A stretch of DNA of 58,970 nt from Actinomycetes bacterium (GTDB taxonomy: Bacteria; Actinomycetota; Acidimicrobiia; Spongiisociales; UBA5794), in contig JAHEJX010000215.1 of assembly GCA_024638645.1 (NCBI GenBank), positions 1-58,970 on the forward strand. The letters are read 5' to 3'. Positions 26,218 through 34,596 of the stretch are shown one piece after another. Position 1 is the stretch's first letter. Every line of letters begins with the position of its first letter. The notes under the pieces are model-generated. The model saw only the letters and a program-made list of their open reading frames with translations. It searched no databases and had not been told where the DNA came from. Position numbers and translations under genes: made by a program.

Positions 26218-27714
26218 ATGCAGGAAAACAACTCCCCGGAGATACCGAGCGGTAGCAATCTTCGTGCATCGGCGTACTCGGGTGGTCGCTGGATGGCAAT
26301 CCAGAATCTGGGACTTCAGGCGCTGTCCCTAGTGACTACCGCCATTCTCACCAGGATCCTGTCTCCGTCGGAATTCGGGCTCGTGGCCATAGTGCTGGTG
26401 ATCCTCACTTTCTTTGGGCTCATCAACCAGATGGGTTGGGGCGCATCTCTGATCGTCAAAGCCGACCTCACGAAATCGATTGTGTCAACGACATTCTGGT
26501 CCTCTGTGGTTTTTGGGGTCGCATCCGCTACTTCTCTGATCTTCTTTGCCGGTCCTCTCGCTTCGCTCTTTGGTGGCGACGAGGCATCGGAGCTGATTCG
26601 CACAGCTTCGATCGTTCTGTTGGTGGGGCCGCCAACAAGCGTGATCGATTCGCTCCTGCTGCGCGACTACCGATACCGCGCTGGATCCCTGATCAAGTTG
26701 AGTCTCCAAGTGATCTACGCGACCGCGACCATAATTCTCGCGCTGGCTTTCGGCCTTGGAGTGTGGTCCATAATCATTGGGCGAGTCATAAGCTCCTTAG
26801 CCGGGCTGATCCTGAGCTACGCAGTGGCACGGCCACCAATTGGTCTGACCTTCCAAAAGGCCCAGGTCGTTGCCGACCTCCCCTTTAATGCCGGATTCAT
26901 CAGCACCAGGATCATCGGCCACCTCGCCAAGAACATCGACTACTGGGCAGTCGGAAGATATCTCGGAGAAGCACAACTCGGCATCTACTACATAGCGTAT
27001 GTCGCCCCGAACCTCATTCGTCAGCGCATGACAACGGCAATCCAAGCCACGATGTTTCCCCTTCTGTCTCGGATTAGCGACGACCATGAGCGACTAGTGC
27101 GAGTTTGGCTCGAGACAGTTCAGAAATCTCTCATCCTGTTCGCCCCAATCATGGTTGGCCTTGGTCTTGTCGCGGATCCGATCATTGAGCTCATGTTTGG
27201 CGCGAAGTGGACTGACGCCGCGGGGGCAATGAGGGTGATTGCGATCGCAACGATCGTCGAGGTGGTTGTCGTCCTGACGGGCTCCGTTTTCGCAGCGCTT
27301 GGTAAACCGCACCTCGGGGCCCTCGGCAACGCCGTCAGGCTTTTAGTGATTGGGGTTCTGGCTGTTCCGGCTGCGCAATGGCGCGGCATCGAAGGCATGG
27401 CGTTGACTGTGCTGGCTGGCACCGTCGCCATTGCACTGCTCTCATTCTGGATGATGAGACGCGAGACGGGTGCCCGTGCGGTGGGTTTGATCAGCGCAAT
27501 ACGTCCGACGATCTTGCCTTTGGCGGCCATGATCTTCATAGCGTTGATCGCAACGCCACTTCTCGGCGCCACCAACCCTCTGGTCGAGCTGCTGGCTCCT
27601 TCGCTAACCGGCGCCGCAGCCTACCTAGGCACCGGCTTCGCCCTACACCGCGATAGCTTTGCGGCCACCGTCACGGACATTCGGAGGCTGCTATTGGGAG
27701 TCCGTGCCGGTTAA
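26218..27714 (+). CDS. Polysaccharide flippase (MOP superfamily, Wzx/MurJ-like)
   Basis: 498 residues with 12-14 hydrophobic helices evenly spread. The N-terminal SGGRWMAIQNLGLQALSLVTTAILTRILSP followed by EFG is the typical opening of PF01943/PF13440 oligosaccharide flippases, which move lipid-linked sugar units across the membrane. ATG at 26218 is chosen; GTG at 26215 is in frame directly before it. No canonical ribosome binding site is present, so coupling to the short upstream ORF is possible. No glycosyltransferase is directly adjacent; the nearest glycan-type neighbour is the sulfotransferase. Confidence 0.85.
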   Translation: MQENNSPEIPSGSNLRASAYSGGRWMAIQNLGLQALSLVTTAILTRILSPSEFGLVAIVLVILTFFGLINQMGWGASLIVKADLTKSIVSTTFWSSVVFGVASATSLIFFAGPLASLFGGDEASELIRTASIVLLVGPPTSVIDSLLLRDYRYRAGSLIKLSLQVIYATATIILALAFGLGVWSIIIGRVISSLAGLILSYAVARPPIGLTFQKAQVVADLPFNAGFISTRIIGHLAKNIDYWAVGRYLGEAQLGIYYIAYVAPNLIRQRMTTAIQATMFPLLSRISDDHERLVRVWLETVQKSLILFAPIMVGLGLVADPIIELMFGAKWTDAAGAMRVIAIATIVEVVVVLTGSVFAALGKPHLGALGNAVRLLVIGVLAVPAAQWRGIEGMALTVLAGTVAIALLSFWMMRRETGARAVGLISAIRPTILPLAAMIFIALIATPLLGATNPLVELLAPSLTGAAAYLGTGFALHRDSFAATVTDIRRLLLGVRAG

Positions 27715-27922
27715 GGCAGCCGCTAATGCTCGGTGGTGGCGACGACACGGCCCGGCTGACTAGCACTGCGTTAGGGATGTGAGCGCAGCAGTATGCCGTG
27801 AGGATTCGCCGATTCGGATAATGCCTAGAAGTCCGCCCTCTTTCCCCGGCACATCGCGCTGTGCGGAGTACTCTCCCAGCGCCACTTGGATACGGCTGCA
27901 AGACCTGGGAGACAAGCTGCAA

Positions 27923-28831
27923 ATGGATTGGATCAGCGACCAGTTCGGGATAGCTCCGGCGGTCCAGGGGAAGATCTTCGCCTCGCTCATCGCGATCGTC
28001 ATCCTGGTGCTGGCACGCTGGCTGACTCTGCGCGCCATCCTGCGACGCTTCGAGGAAGCGTGGGTCGGCTATCGGGCGCGCAAGGCTTCCGCGTACATCG
28101 TCACGGTGCTCGGGCTTGCAATCCTGGCCTGGATCTGGATCGACGCCTTCAATGACCTGCCGACCTTCTTGGGTTTGGTCTCTGCCGGTATCGCCATCGC
28201 CCTCGCCGATGTCCTCAAGAACCTCGTCGGCTGGATGTACATCCTCAGCCGACGCCCGTTCCGGGTAGGAGACCGTATCGAGGTCGAAGGCACCAAGGGC
28301 GACGTGGTCGACGTGCGTCTGTTTCGCTTTTCAGTGATGGAGGTGGGCAACTGGGTCGACGCCGATCAATCGACCGGCCGGTTGATTCATATCCCAAACG
28401 GAACTCTGTTCACGAACCAGGTTGCCAACTACACAGAGGGGTTTGAGTACATCTGGTACGAGGTTCCCGTGCTCGTCACGTTCGAGTCGGATCGCCGGCG
28501 CGCTCGGAGCATCATCGAATCTGCAGTGCGAGATAACGCCCCGGACGTCGAGAGAGCGGCCGGTTCGCGTATCCGAGAAACGGCCCGGAACTACCACATC
28601 AAGATCGGGGCGCTGACGCCCATCGTCTACATGACGGTCAAGGACAGCGGCGTGCTCCTCACCGGCCGCTTTCTCGTCGGTGTTCGCCAGCAACGCAACA
28701 TCGCTCAAGCAGTATGGACGGCAATCTTGGACGGCCTGGACTCCGAACCCAATGTCGAACTCGCCTATCCCACCGTTCGCACCTACCTGAGCGGTCCAGT
28801 GGCTATCGCCAGGGAGGGCGACACCAGCTAG
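27923..28831 (+). CDS. MscS-type mechanosensitive ion channel
   Basis: 302 residues from ATG at 27923; longer in-frame starts exist (27779, 27821), but the added sequence is not protein-like. Two or three N-terminal helices precede the pore helix with LGLVSAGIAIALADVLKNLVGWMYI, then the MscS beta domain (FRVGDRIEVEGTKGDVVDV) and VHIPNGTLF-like text (IHIPNGTLF). Such channels open under membrane tension to release solutes at osmotic downshock. It is a single-gene unit. The start choice is the only real doubt. Confidence 0.86.
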   Translation: MDWISDQFGIAPAVQGKIFASLIAIVILVLARWLTLRAILRRFEEAWVGYRARKASAYIVTVLGLAILAWIWIDAFNDLPTFLGLVSAGIAIALADVLKNLVGWMYILSRRPFRVGDRIEVEGTKGDVVDVRLFRFSVMEVGNWVDADQSTGRLIHIPNGTLFTNQVANYTEGFEYIWYEVPVLVTFESDRRRARSIIESAVRDNAPDVERAAGSRIRETARNYHIKIGALTPIVYMTVKDSGVLLTGRFLVGVRQQRNIAQAVWTAILDGLDSEPNVELAYPTVRTYLSGPVAIAREGDTS

Positions 28832-28870
28832 CCGGCCAGCCGCTTTGAACTTCAGCCGGCCTGGCAGGCG

Positions 28871-29206
28871 CTAGAAGTAGATCACCGAGGCGAACACGAC
28901 GAAGATGATGGCGAACGGAGCGCCGGCGAGAACAAGAAGGCGCACCGTTTGGCTTTCGAACCTGCGAGCAAGGAGCCAGGCGGAGAGGATTCCCACTCCC
29001 CACACCGTGACGATCATGGCGACGAGAAGTCGCTGTAGCCCGCTCCATCCGGGGTCGTTGGCACCGAGAATGCCGAACACGCCATAGGCGGCGGCAACTG
29101 CGATATGCAGGCCCAAGACCCACTGATCAACGCGCGTCGGGCGCGCCGGGTGCTTCTTCTCGACTGGAAATGCTGGAGGCGGTGCGCTGATTGTCATAGC
29201 GCGCAT
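28871..29206 (-). CDS. Small membrane protein with three predicted helices
   Basis: 111 residues: a Pro-rich cytosolic N-terminus, then hydrophobic segments at about 29-48, 59-79 and 90-110. No family is recognised. ATG 29206 and ATG 29197 are both possible and neither has a ribosome binding site. The first overlaps the inverted repeat at 29206-29223, so a leaderless message controlled by that site would be consistent. It could be a DUF-type integral membrane protein. Confidence 0.65.
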   Translation of the reverse strand: MRAMTISAPPPAFPVEKKHPARPTRVDQWVLGLHIAVAAAYGVFGILGANDPGWSGLQRLLVAMIVTVWGVGILSAWLLARRFESQTVRLLVLAGAPFAIIFVVFASVIYF

Positions 29207-29223
29207 TAGATACCTTTATCTAA
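29206..29223. promoter_or_regulatory. Perfect inverted repeat TTAGATA-N4-TATCTAA (probable operator)
   Basis: Seven-base arms with a four-base spacer lie exactly at the start of the small membrane protein gene, in an AT-rich patch of otherwise GC-rich DNA. The spacing and sequence resemble operators of MarR/PadR-type winged-helix repressors. No regulator gene is adjacent. Confidence 0.5.
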
Positions 29224-29336
29224 AGGTTTTCAAGAGGGAATCTTTCGCCACAACCCGCTCGTTCCAAGCACCTCGAGCGCTCGTGCATCGCACCCGACGA
29301 CGACTGCCGTTCCTCAGCCGGGAGGTGGCTGCAGCT

Positions 29337-29513
29337 TCACCGACGCGGGTCGTCGACGGCCACTCCGACGACGGGCGAGTCCGGTTGGCCTGCTCTGAGC
29401 GCATCTGTGAGCATGCTTGTGAGTTGCTCCTTGCTGAGCACCGGGCTGGGAAGCAACTCGTCGGTCAGCTTCACCCAGATGCGAGCTCGATACTCCTTGC
29501 GCGGCTGTGCCAT
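29337..29513 (-). CDS. Small conserved-looking protein (58 residues) downstream of Hcp gene
   Basis: 58 residues from ATG at 29513, with GGAGGAG placed three bases upstream, the clearest ribosome binding site in this part. The sequence is soluble and charged (RKEYRARIWVKLTDE...). It lies 144 bases after the Hcp gene on the same strand and may be cotranscribed. No domain is recognised. A chaperone, adaptor or immunity-like role for the Hcp would be speculation. Confidence 0.6.
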   Translation of the reverse strand: MAQPRKEYRARIWVKLTDELLPSPVLSKEQLTSMLTDALRAGQPDSPVVGVAVDDPRR

Positions 29514-29657
29514 TTCTCCTCCGATCATCCTGATCGCGATCGGCGACCAACTTAAACGTTCCGATGACCGCTCTCCAGGCCGACGCTGTCGACGACAACC
29601 CGATCGAGAGTGGCAGCCGAGTGCACCACCGTTTGCCTTAGCCGAGTCACCTCAGCC

Positions 29658-30146
29658 TTAGGCGACGGGTGTTTCCCAGTCGTCCTCGGCTGTGATGCCG
29701 CCGTCCTGCCATGTCCAGATGATCTTCTGATACGCAAACGACACGTGCTCGCGAATCTCGTGCCGCATGTTCTCCGGATACTCGTTGTTCAGCTGCTCCT
29801 GACGAATCCCGGCGATGGTGGCGTTCACCAACTCGATGGTGTAGTACTGGACTTCCTTGCCGGATCGGGACGGCCGGTAAGCGTCCAGCCGCCACGTAGT
29901 GATGTTCTCGTTGTTGGTGAGGATCGCCATGAGGAGCGGGGAGGCCTTGTCGACCGGCTTCGTCACCGTTATCGGCCTGTGGCGGCGCTTTCCCGTCGGC
30001 AGACCAGATGCCGCATCGCGCGGTGACATGACGCGGTGACTCCAACCGACGATCTCCATGGAGCCTTCTAGACCCGCCTGAGTCACGCTCCCTTCAACGT
30101 CGCCTTGCGTCTCGCCGGTGAGCCTGAGATACGAGTTCAACGCCAC
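29658..30146 (-). CDS. hcp: Hcp family protein (type VI secretion tube component), orphan
   Basis: 162 residues, the normal Hcp length. GTG at 30146 has AGGGAGGT six bases upstream. The start ALNSYLRLTGETQGDVEGS and the region IEIVGWSH-like (MEIVGWSHRV) match Hcp, followed by KPVDKASPLLM, and the C-terminal YQKIIWTWQDGG. Hcp forms stacked hexameric rings that make the inner tube of the type VI secretion machine of Gram-negative bacteria. No VipA/B, ClpV, TssJKLM or VgrG gene is present in the window. Orphan Hcp-like proteins occur in some actinobacteria without known role. Family assignment is strong, function open. Confidence 0.85.
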   Translation of the reverse strand: MALNSYLRLTGETQGDVEGSVTQAGLEGSMEIVGWSHRVMSPRDAASGLPTGKRRHRPITVTKPVDKASPLLMAILTNNENITTWRLDAYRPSRSGKEVQYYTIELVNATIAGIRQEQLNNEYPENMRHEIREHVSFAYQKIIWTWQDGGITAEDDWETPVA

Positions 30147-30294
30147 CTGATACCTCCCTGTTCTTGGACGTTCGACTACCTATATCAGAGGAGAACGTCG
30201 CAGCCCTCAGGATACGGGCAAGTGTTGCGGCAGCAGCGCAATCAGCCTGCCGGCTCCCCACGAGGAGTTAGCGTGGAGTCGTGGAACGGAAACG

Positions 30295-31194
30295 ATGGCG
30301 GCCGTAGCGTGTGTGGGTATCGCGGTGATGGACTTCGTATTCGAGGTCGAGTCGCTGCCGGTCGGAGAGGGCAAGTTCTACGCCGAAGGCTTCCGCGAGA
30401 TTGGAGGTGGTGTAGCCGCCAACGCTGCCTGTGCCATTGCCAGGCTGGGAGGCGACGCCCGCTATATCGGACGGCTCGGTGATGATCGCATTGGCGCAGT
30501 AATCCTCGAAGAATTGTCAGCAGAGGGAGTCGACACGTCCGGTGTCCATAGGGCGGCCGGAATTCGCTCTCCGGTGAGCGCGGTCTTAGTGGATGGGGAT
30601 GGCGAGCGTCTCATCGTCAACCACACACCATCGGACCTGTTTTCGGGCGGCGATGAGACACCCGCCCGGCAACTGGATGGTGTCGACGCCGTCCTCGTCG
30701 ACGTACGCTGGCCATCAGGAGCGGCAGCCGCGCTGCAGGCGGCCAACCAGAGAGGAATCCCATCGGTATTCGATTTCGATCGCCCTATGGATGATGAGGG
30801 CAAACAACTGCTCGGCAGCTCGACTCACGTTGCCTTCTCTGCAGCTGCCCTCGAAGCCACTTCCGGCAAAGCAACTCCGGAGGCGGGACTCACCGCGATC
30901 GCGCAGCGTACCGACGCTTGGCTGGCGGTGACTCTCGGAGGTGAAGGAGTCATGTGGCTCGGCGATGGCGTTGTCCACCACGTGCCGGCTTTCGCTGTTG
31001 AAGTGGTCGACACCGTCGGCGCCGGTGACGTCTTCCACGGCGCACTGGCGCTCGCTGTCGCAGAAGGTAATGATGAAGCCGCCGCCGTCCGATTTGCCTC
31101 GGCGGCAGCCGCCATCAAGTGCTCGCGGCGCGGTGCCAGAGCTGGGGCGCCGACGCGTCGGGAGGTCGACGAGTTTCTGAAGGAGTTTGGCTGA
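30295..31194 (+). CDS. PfkB-family sugar kinase (candidate sulfofructose or ketose kinase)
   Basis: 299 residues with both ribokinase signatures: the N-terminal GGGVAANAACAIARLGG (38-53) and the C-terminal DTVGAGDVFHGA (239-250), with catalytic base Asp245. It phosphorylates a sugar using ATP. Its stop TGA overlaps the ATG of the following aldolase gene (TGATG at 31192-31196), and an isomerase follows, so the three make a compact sugar pathway: isomerise, phosphorylate, cleave. Sulfofructose kinase is one candidate identity because this trio composes the sulfo-EMP2 route; tagatose- or deoxyketose-type routes are alternatives. Confidence 0.85.
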   Translation: MAAVACVGIAVMDFVFEVESLPVGEGKFYAEGFREIGGGVAANAACAIARLGGDARYIGRLGDDRIGAVILEELSAEGVDTSGVHRAAGIRSPVSAVLVDGDGERLIVNHTPSDLFSGGDETPARQLDGVDAVLVDVRWPSGAAAALQAANQRGIPSVFDFDRPMDDEGKQLLGSSTHVAFSAAALEATSGKATPEAGLTAIAQRTDAWLAVTLGGEGVMWLGDGVVHHVPAFAVEVVDTVGAGDVFHGALALAVAEGNDEAAAVRFASAAAAIKCSRRGARAGAPTRREVDEFLKEFG

Positions 31195-32231
31195 TGCAAC
31201 CGGGAAAGCTCTGGGGTCTGCGGCGGTTGGCTGATGATGCCGGCCGTTTCAAAATGCTCGCCGTCGACCAGCGCCCTCCCATCAAGACCCTGGTCGCCGC
31301 TCGTCGCGGTACCGCCGATGCCGACTATGGCGACGTGTGCGACTTCAAAGCGTTACTCGTCGAGGAGCTTGCTCCACACGCCTCCGCGGTGTTACTCGAT
31401 CCGCATTACGCATATCCGGCCGCCATCCACCGAGTATCGCCGCGGCAGGGCTTGATATTGACTCTGGAGGATTCGGTGTTCGAGGACACGCCGACCGGCC
31501 GCCTATCGGCCACGATCGACCACTGGAGTGTCGACAAGATCAAGCGGACCGGCGCAGATGCTGTGAAGGTGCTCGCCTGGTACCGGCCCGATGCGGCGCC
31601 CGAAGTAAACGCCCATCAGCAGGAGCTGGTTGCCACGATCGGAGCGGCGTGCCGGCGCCATGACATCCCTTACGTATTCGAGTTGCTCGTATACCCATTC
31701 CCGGGGACGGACGAGCACACGGCCGACTACGTCGAAGACACTGCCAAGAGGGCGGATCATGTCATCGAGAGCGTGGCGACCTTCGCCGCTCCCGAATACG
31801 GAGTTGACCTCTTCAAGCTGGAGAGCCCGCTGCCCGCCGACTCGGTACCAGAGCGAGCATCAGACGACGGCACAGTGCAGGAGCTCTTCGACGAGCTGGG
31901 GCGGGCGGCAGGCCGGCCGTGGGTGATGCTGTCCGCAGGCGCAGGTCAGGACGCATTCCGACGGATCCTCGAGTATGCATATGCGGCAGGCGCGTCCGGC
32001 TACCTGGCCGGGCGAGCCATCTGGTGGCAAGCCGGCCAGTCGTTCCCCGATCTGACCGCAATGCGGGGCGCCCTGGCAGTCGACTCAGTCCCATACATGC
32101 AGGCGATCAACCGGGTGACCGACTCTTTGGCACAGCCGTGGTTCGACGCGCCTGGGTCACTTGGGTCAACCGACCTAGACGGAGCCGGTCCGGGGTTCCG
32201 GAATCAATACGACGCCTTGGCAGATCTGTGA
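31194..32231 (+). CDS. Class I aldolase of the LacD / YihT family
   Basis: 345 residues from ATG at 31194. It aligns by eye with tagatose-bisphosphate aldolase LacD and sulfofructose-phosphate aldolase YihT: FKMLAVDQRPP (19-29), DAVKVLAWYRPD with Lys125, DLFKLESPLP with Lys208 (the Schiff-base lysine position), and AGASGYLAGRAIWW near the C-terminus. It cleaves a ketose phosphate to dihydroxyacetone phosphate and an aldehyde. The kinase upstream provides the phosphate. Whether the aldehyde is sulfolactaldehyde or glyceraldehyde-phosphate cannot be decided from motifs read here. Confidence 0.83.
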   Translation: MQPGKLWGLRRLADDAGRFKMLAVDQRPPIKTLVAARRGTADADYGDVCDFKALLVEELAPHASAVLLDPHYAYPAAIHRVSPRQGLILTLEDSVFEDTPTGRLSATIDHWSVDKIKRTGADAVKVLAWYRPDAAPEVNAHQQELVATIGAACRRHDIPYVFELLVYPFPGTDEHTADYVEDTAKRADHVIESVATFAAPEYGVDLFKLESPLPADSVPERASDDGTVQELFDELGRAAGRPWVMLSAGAGQDAFRRILEYAYAAGASGYLAGRAIWWQAGQSFPDLTAMRGALAVDSVPYMQAINRVTDSLAQPWFDAPGSLGSTDLDGAGPGFRNQYDALADL

Positions 32232-33628
32232 GCGCCGTCGGAGTAGTTGCTCTGGCTCGGCCCACATTCGATGTGGAGTTCGCCGAACAAACCGCCGCTG
32301 CAGCTTTCGCGGTGCTCGACGCGGTCGCGCCGGGGTGGAAAGGCTCGCGTGAGCTGCTCTTCGACGCCGCGGCGACGCAACGGGCCATAGACGATTTGGC
32401 GGACACCGACCTGACCGCGCTCGTCGTCTTGCAGGTAACCTTCACCGACGCATCCATGACAAAGGCCCTCGCAGATGCCGTGGCGGCGCCGAAGATCTTC
32501 TGGGCATTCCCTGAGGCACGCACCGGCGGCCGCCTGCGCCTCAACTCACTCTGCGGAGTGAATTTGGCGGCATACGCACTACGGCGGCAAGGCGTCGACT
32601 TCGAGTTCATGTACCAAGCCATTTCGGATGCGGCGGCGGCCGAACTGAGCGCCATGCTCGATGGCGTGCCGCGCCAGGTCACTGAGCCAAGCGTCGCGCC
32701 TGTCGAAGTGCCGCCGGCTGCCTACGTCTCGGCTGATCGGGCCGTCGCTGCGATGAAGACCGCATCTACTGCCGTAATCGGAGAGCATCCCGATGGTTTC
32801 GACCCTTGCGCGTACGACCCGGTCACCGTGTTCGAGACCACCGGAGCCATTGTCAATCAAGTACAACTGACGGAGCTCTTCGCAGCGGCAGAAGCCGCGT
32901 CCGCAGGAGCCGTGGCTGCTGCCCGGGCGCGAGCCGAAACCGCACTCGGCGATCTCGGTTCACTCGAGCAACCGGCACTGGAGAGAAGCCTCCGCCTCTT
33001 CTGCGGGCTGCAGCAGCTCGTCGCCGATAACGGCTGGACCGGCTTCGCCACCCGATGCTGGCCGGAATGTTTCACGGAGTTCGGCGGCGCAGCGTGTGCT
33101 CCACAAGCGATGATGGCCGATGACGGCATTCCCGGAGGATGTGAGGCAGACGCCTACGGAACCCTCACCAGCCTCATCCTCATGACACTGGCCGGCGAGC
33201 CGCCATTCGTCGCGGACCTCGTCGATGTCGACGTGGCCGAAGACACTGCGGTGTTCTGGCATTGTGGAGTGGCGCCACTCCACATGGCCGATCGCGAAGC
33301 CGTCGCGACGCCTACGGTTCACTCGAATCGCCAGAAGCCGCTGCTGCATGAGTTCCCGCTCAAACCCGGGCGGGTAACTGTCGCTCGGCTCAGCCAATCA
33401 GGCGGTACCCAAAGCATCGTGATCGGCGGTGGTGACATGCTGCGAGCCGGACTCCCATTCTCAGGAACGGCCGGCGTCATCAGGTTCGATGCACCAGCGC
33501 TCGACGTGCTCGGAACCGTGATGGAACGAGGACTCGAGCACCACTACGGGATTGTGTACGGGGACTTCCGCGCCGAGTTGCGCGCCCTGGCCGACCGCTG
33601 GGACCTCCCGGTGATAGCCCTCACGTAG
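32228..33628 (+). CDS. L-fucose/arabinose isomerase-like sugar isomerase
   Basis: 466 residues from GTG at 32228, overlapping the aldolase stop as GTGA. The long frame open upstream is antisense or out-of-frame noise. The protein shows the FucI-type C-terminal region: CWPECF, GCEADAYGTLT with acidic metal ligands, DLVDVD, and FWHCGVAP with the ligand His. Isomerases of this family interconvert aldoses and ketoses with Mn. It completes the kinase-aldolase-isomerase operon. In sulfo-EMP2 actinobacteria, a FucI-like enzyme converts sulfoquinovose to sulfofructose, which fits, but no sulfoquinovosidase or sulfolactaldehyde reductase is visible here. Confidence 0.8.
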   Translation: MSAVGVVALARPTFDVEFAEQTAAAAFAVLDAVAPGWKGSRELLFDAAATQRAIDDLADTDLTALVVLQVTFTDASMTKALADAVAAPKIFWAFPEARTGGRLRLNSLCGVNLAAYALRRQGVDFEFMYQAISDAAAAELSAMLDGVPRQVTEPSVAPVEVPPAAYVSADRAVAAMKTASTAVIGEHPDGFDPCAYDPVTVFETTGAIVNQVQLTELFAAAEAASAGAVAAARARAETALGDLGSLEQPALERSLRLFCGLQQLVADNGWTGFATRCWPECFTEFGGAACAPQAMMADDGIPGGCEADAYGTLTSLILMTLAGEPPFVADLVDVDVAEDTAVFWHCGVAPLHMADREAVATPTVHSNRQKPLLHEFPLKPGRVTVARLSQSGGTQSIVIGGGDMLRAGLPFSGTAGVIRFDAPALDVLGTVMERGLEHHYGIVYGDFRAELRALADRWDLPVIALT

Positions 33629-33717
33629 CCGGATTGCCGACAACCCCGGTCGTATTCCTCTGGCAGGCGATCGCCCAGCGGCGTAGTTTGGGGGGCAAGT
33701 CAAGAGAAGGAGTAGCG

Positions 33718-33930
33718 GTGTCCGTTTACAAGGTTGTTGAACTTGTCGGAACCAGCGCAACCTCGTGGGAGGAGGCCGCCAAGGCCGCCGTCAGTACGGC
33801 AAGCGCTTCGTTACGACACCTCCGCATTGCCGAGGTGAGTGAGCTCGACATGTCGCTCGGCGAAGACGGAACGGTAAAGGAATACCGCGCCAAAGTGCGC
33901 GTCTCCTTCAAACATGAGGCAGGCGACTGA
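33718..33930 (+). CDS. Dodecin (flavin-storage protein)
   Basis: 70 residues from GTG at 33718, with GAAGGAG six bases upstream; the longer frame from 33634 lacks such a site. The sequence VYKVVELVGTSATSWEEAAKAA and the ending YRAKVRVSFK are characteristic of dodecins, small proteins that form dodecameric shells binding FMN, FAD or lumichrome. The conserved flavin-stacking Trp is present (SWEEA). It is a single gene between the isomerase and a lipoprotein gene. Confidence 0.9.
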   Translation: MSVYKVVELVGTSATSWEEAAKAAVSTASASLRHLRIAEVSELDMSLGEDGTVKEYRAKVRVSFKHEAGD

Positions 33931-33995
33931 ATCGACCGCGGGTAGCTGATTTCGGCTCATCTCCATCTAGCAAGAAGGCTGACCGCAGCATTCGA

Positions 33996-34586
33996 TTGAC
34001 GCTCGCGATGCTCTGTCTCGCGGTGGGCCTCACGGCCTGCGGCGAGAGCGGCACGGCTCTGACCGAGTATGTGGATCTGATCAATGTCGCGGCAGAACAG
34101 GCTGGGCAAACCGCGCAACAGCTCATCTCTGAAGGCGTTCTCGCCGGGGATCTGAACCCGCAACAACTCCAAGCTGGGATTGAAAGGGGCCTAAGGGAGA
34201 TTCGCCTGCCCCTCCAAGAATCTGTCGACGCCATTCAGCCTCCTCGGCAGGTAGCCGATCTGCATGAGCTGCTGTGGACGTGGCACGCCGACTTCATTGC
34301 CGTCGAAACGGCGCTAGCTGAACGTGTTGGCCAGGCGGCAGACACCGAGGAAGGTTGGACCGCGCTGTCAGATAGCTCGGAGATGGCCGCTTATCGTGGA
34401 TCGGTCGCCGCCGGCAAGCAGGTCTGCATTGACTTCCAGGCCGAACTGGACGACACGGCGGTCCGCGGCGAGTTCAAGGACGTGCCGTGGCTTCCCGGTG
34501 AACTGAAGGAAGTGGTGATTGCGGCGCTCGGATGTGAGTGGTTCCCAGAAGATCCCGACAGCATCTACCGTTACCCGCTGCCGTAG
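33996..34586 (+). CDS. Predicted lipoprotein of unknown function
   Basis: 196 residues as called from TTG at 33996. The N-terminus has a hydrophobic stretch ending in the lipobox LTAC, with Cys15 for lipidation. The remainder is helical and acidic, with no family I recognise; two later cysteines (CIDF, LGCEW) could form a disulfide. The basic codons that would make a normal signal-peptide n-region lie just upstream of the TTG without any standard start, so the true start is unresolved. The next gene begins ten bases after the stop, suggesting an operon with the membrane protein. Confidence 0.7.
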   Translation: MTLAMLCLAVGLTACGESGTALTEYVDLINVAAEQAGQTAQQLISEGVLAGDLNPQQLQAGIERGLREIRLPLQESVDAIQPPRQVADLHELLWTWHADFIAVETALAERVGQAADTEEGWTALSDSSEMAAYRGSVAAGKQVCIDFQAELDDTAVRGEFKDVPWLPGELKEVVIAALGCEWFPEDPDSIYRYPLP

Positions 34587-34596
34587 GGAGCGATCC

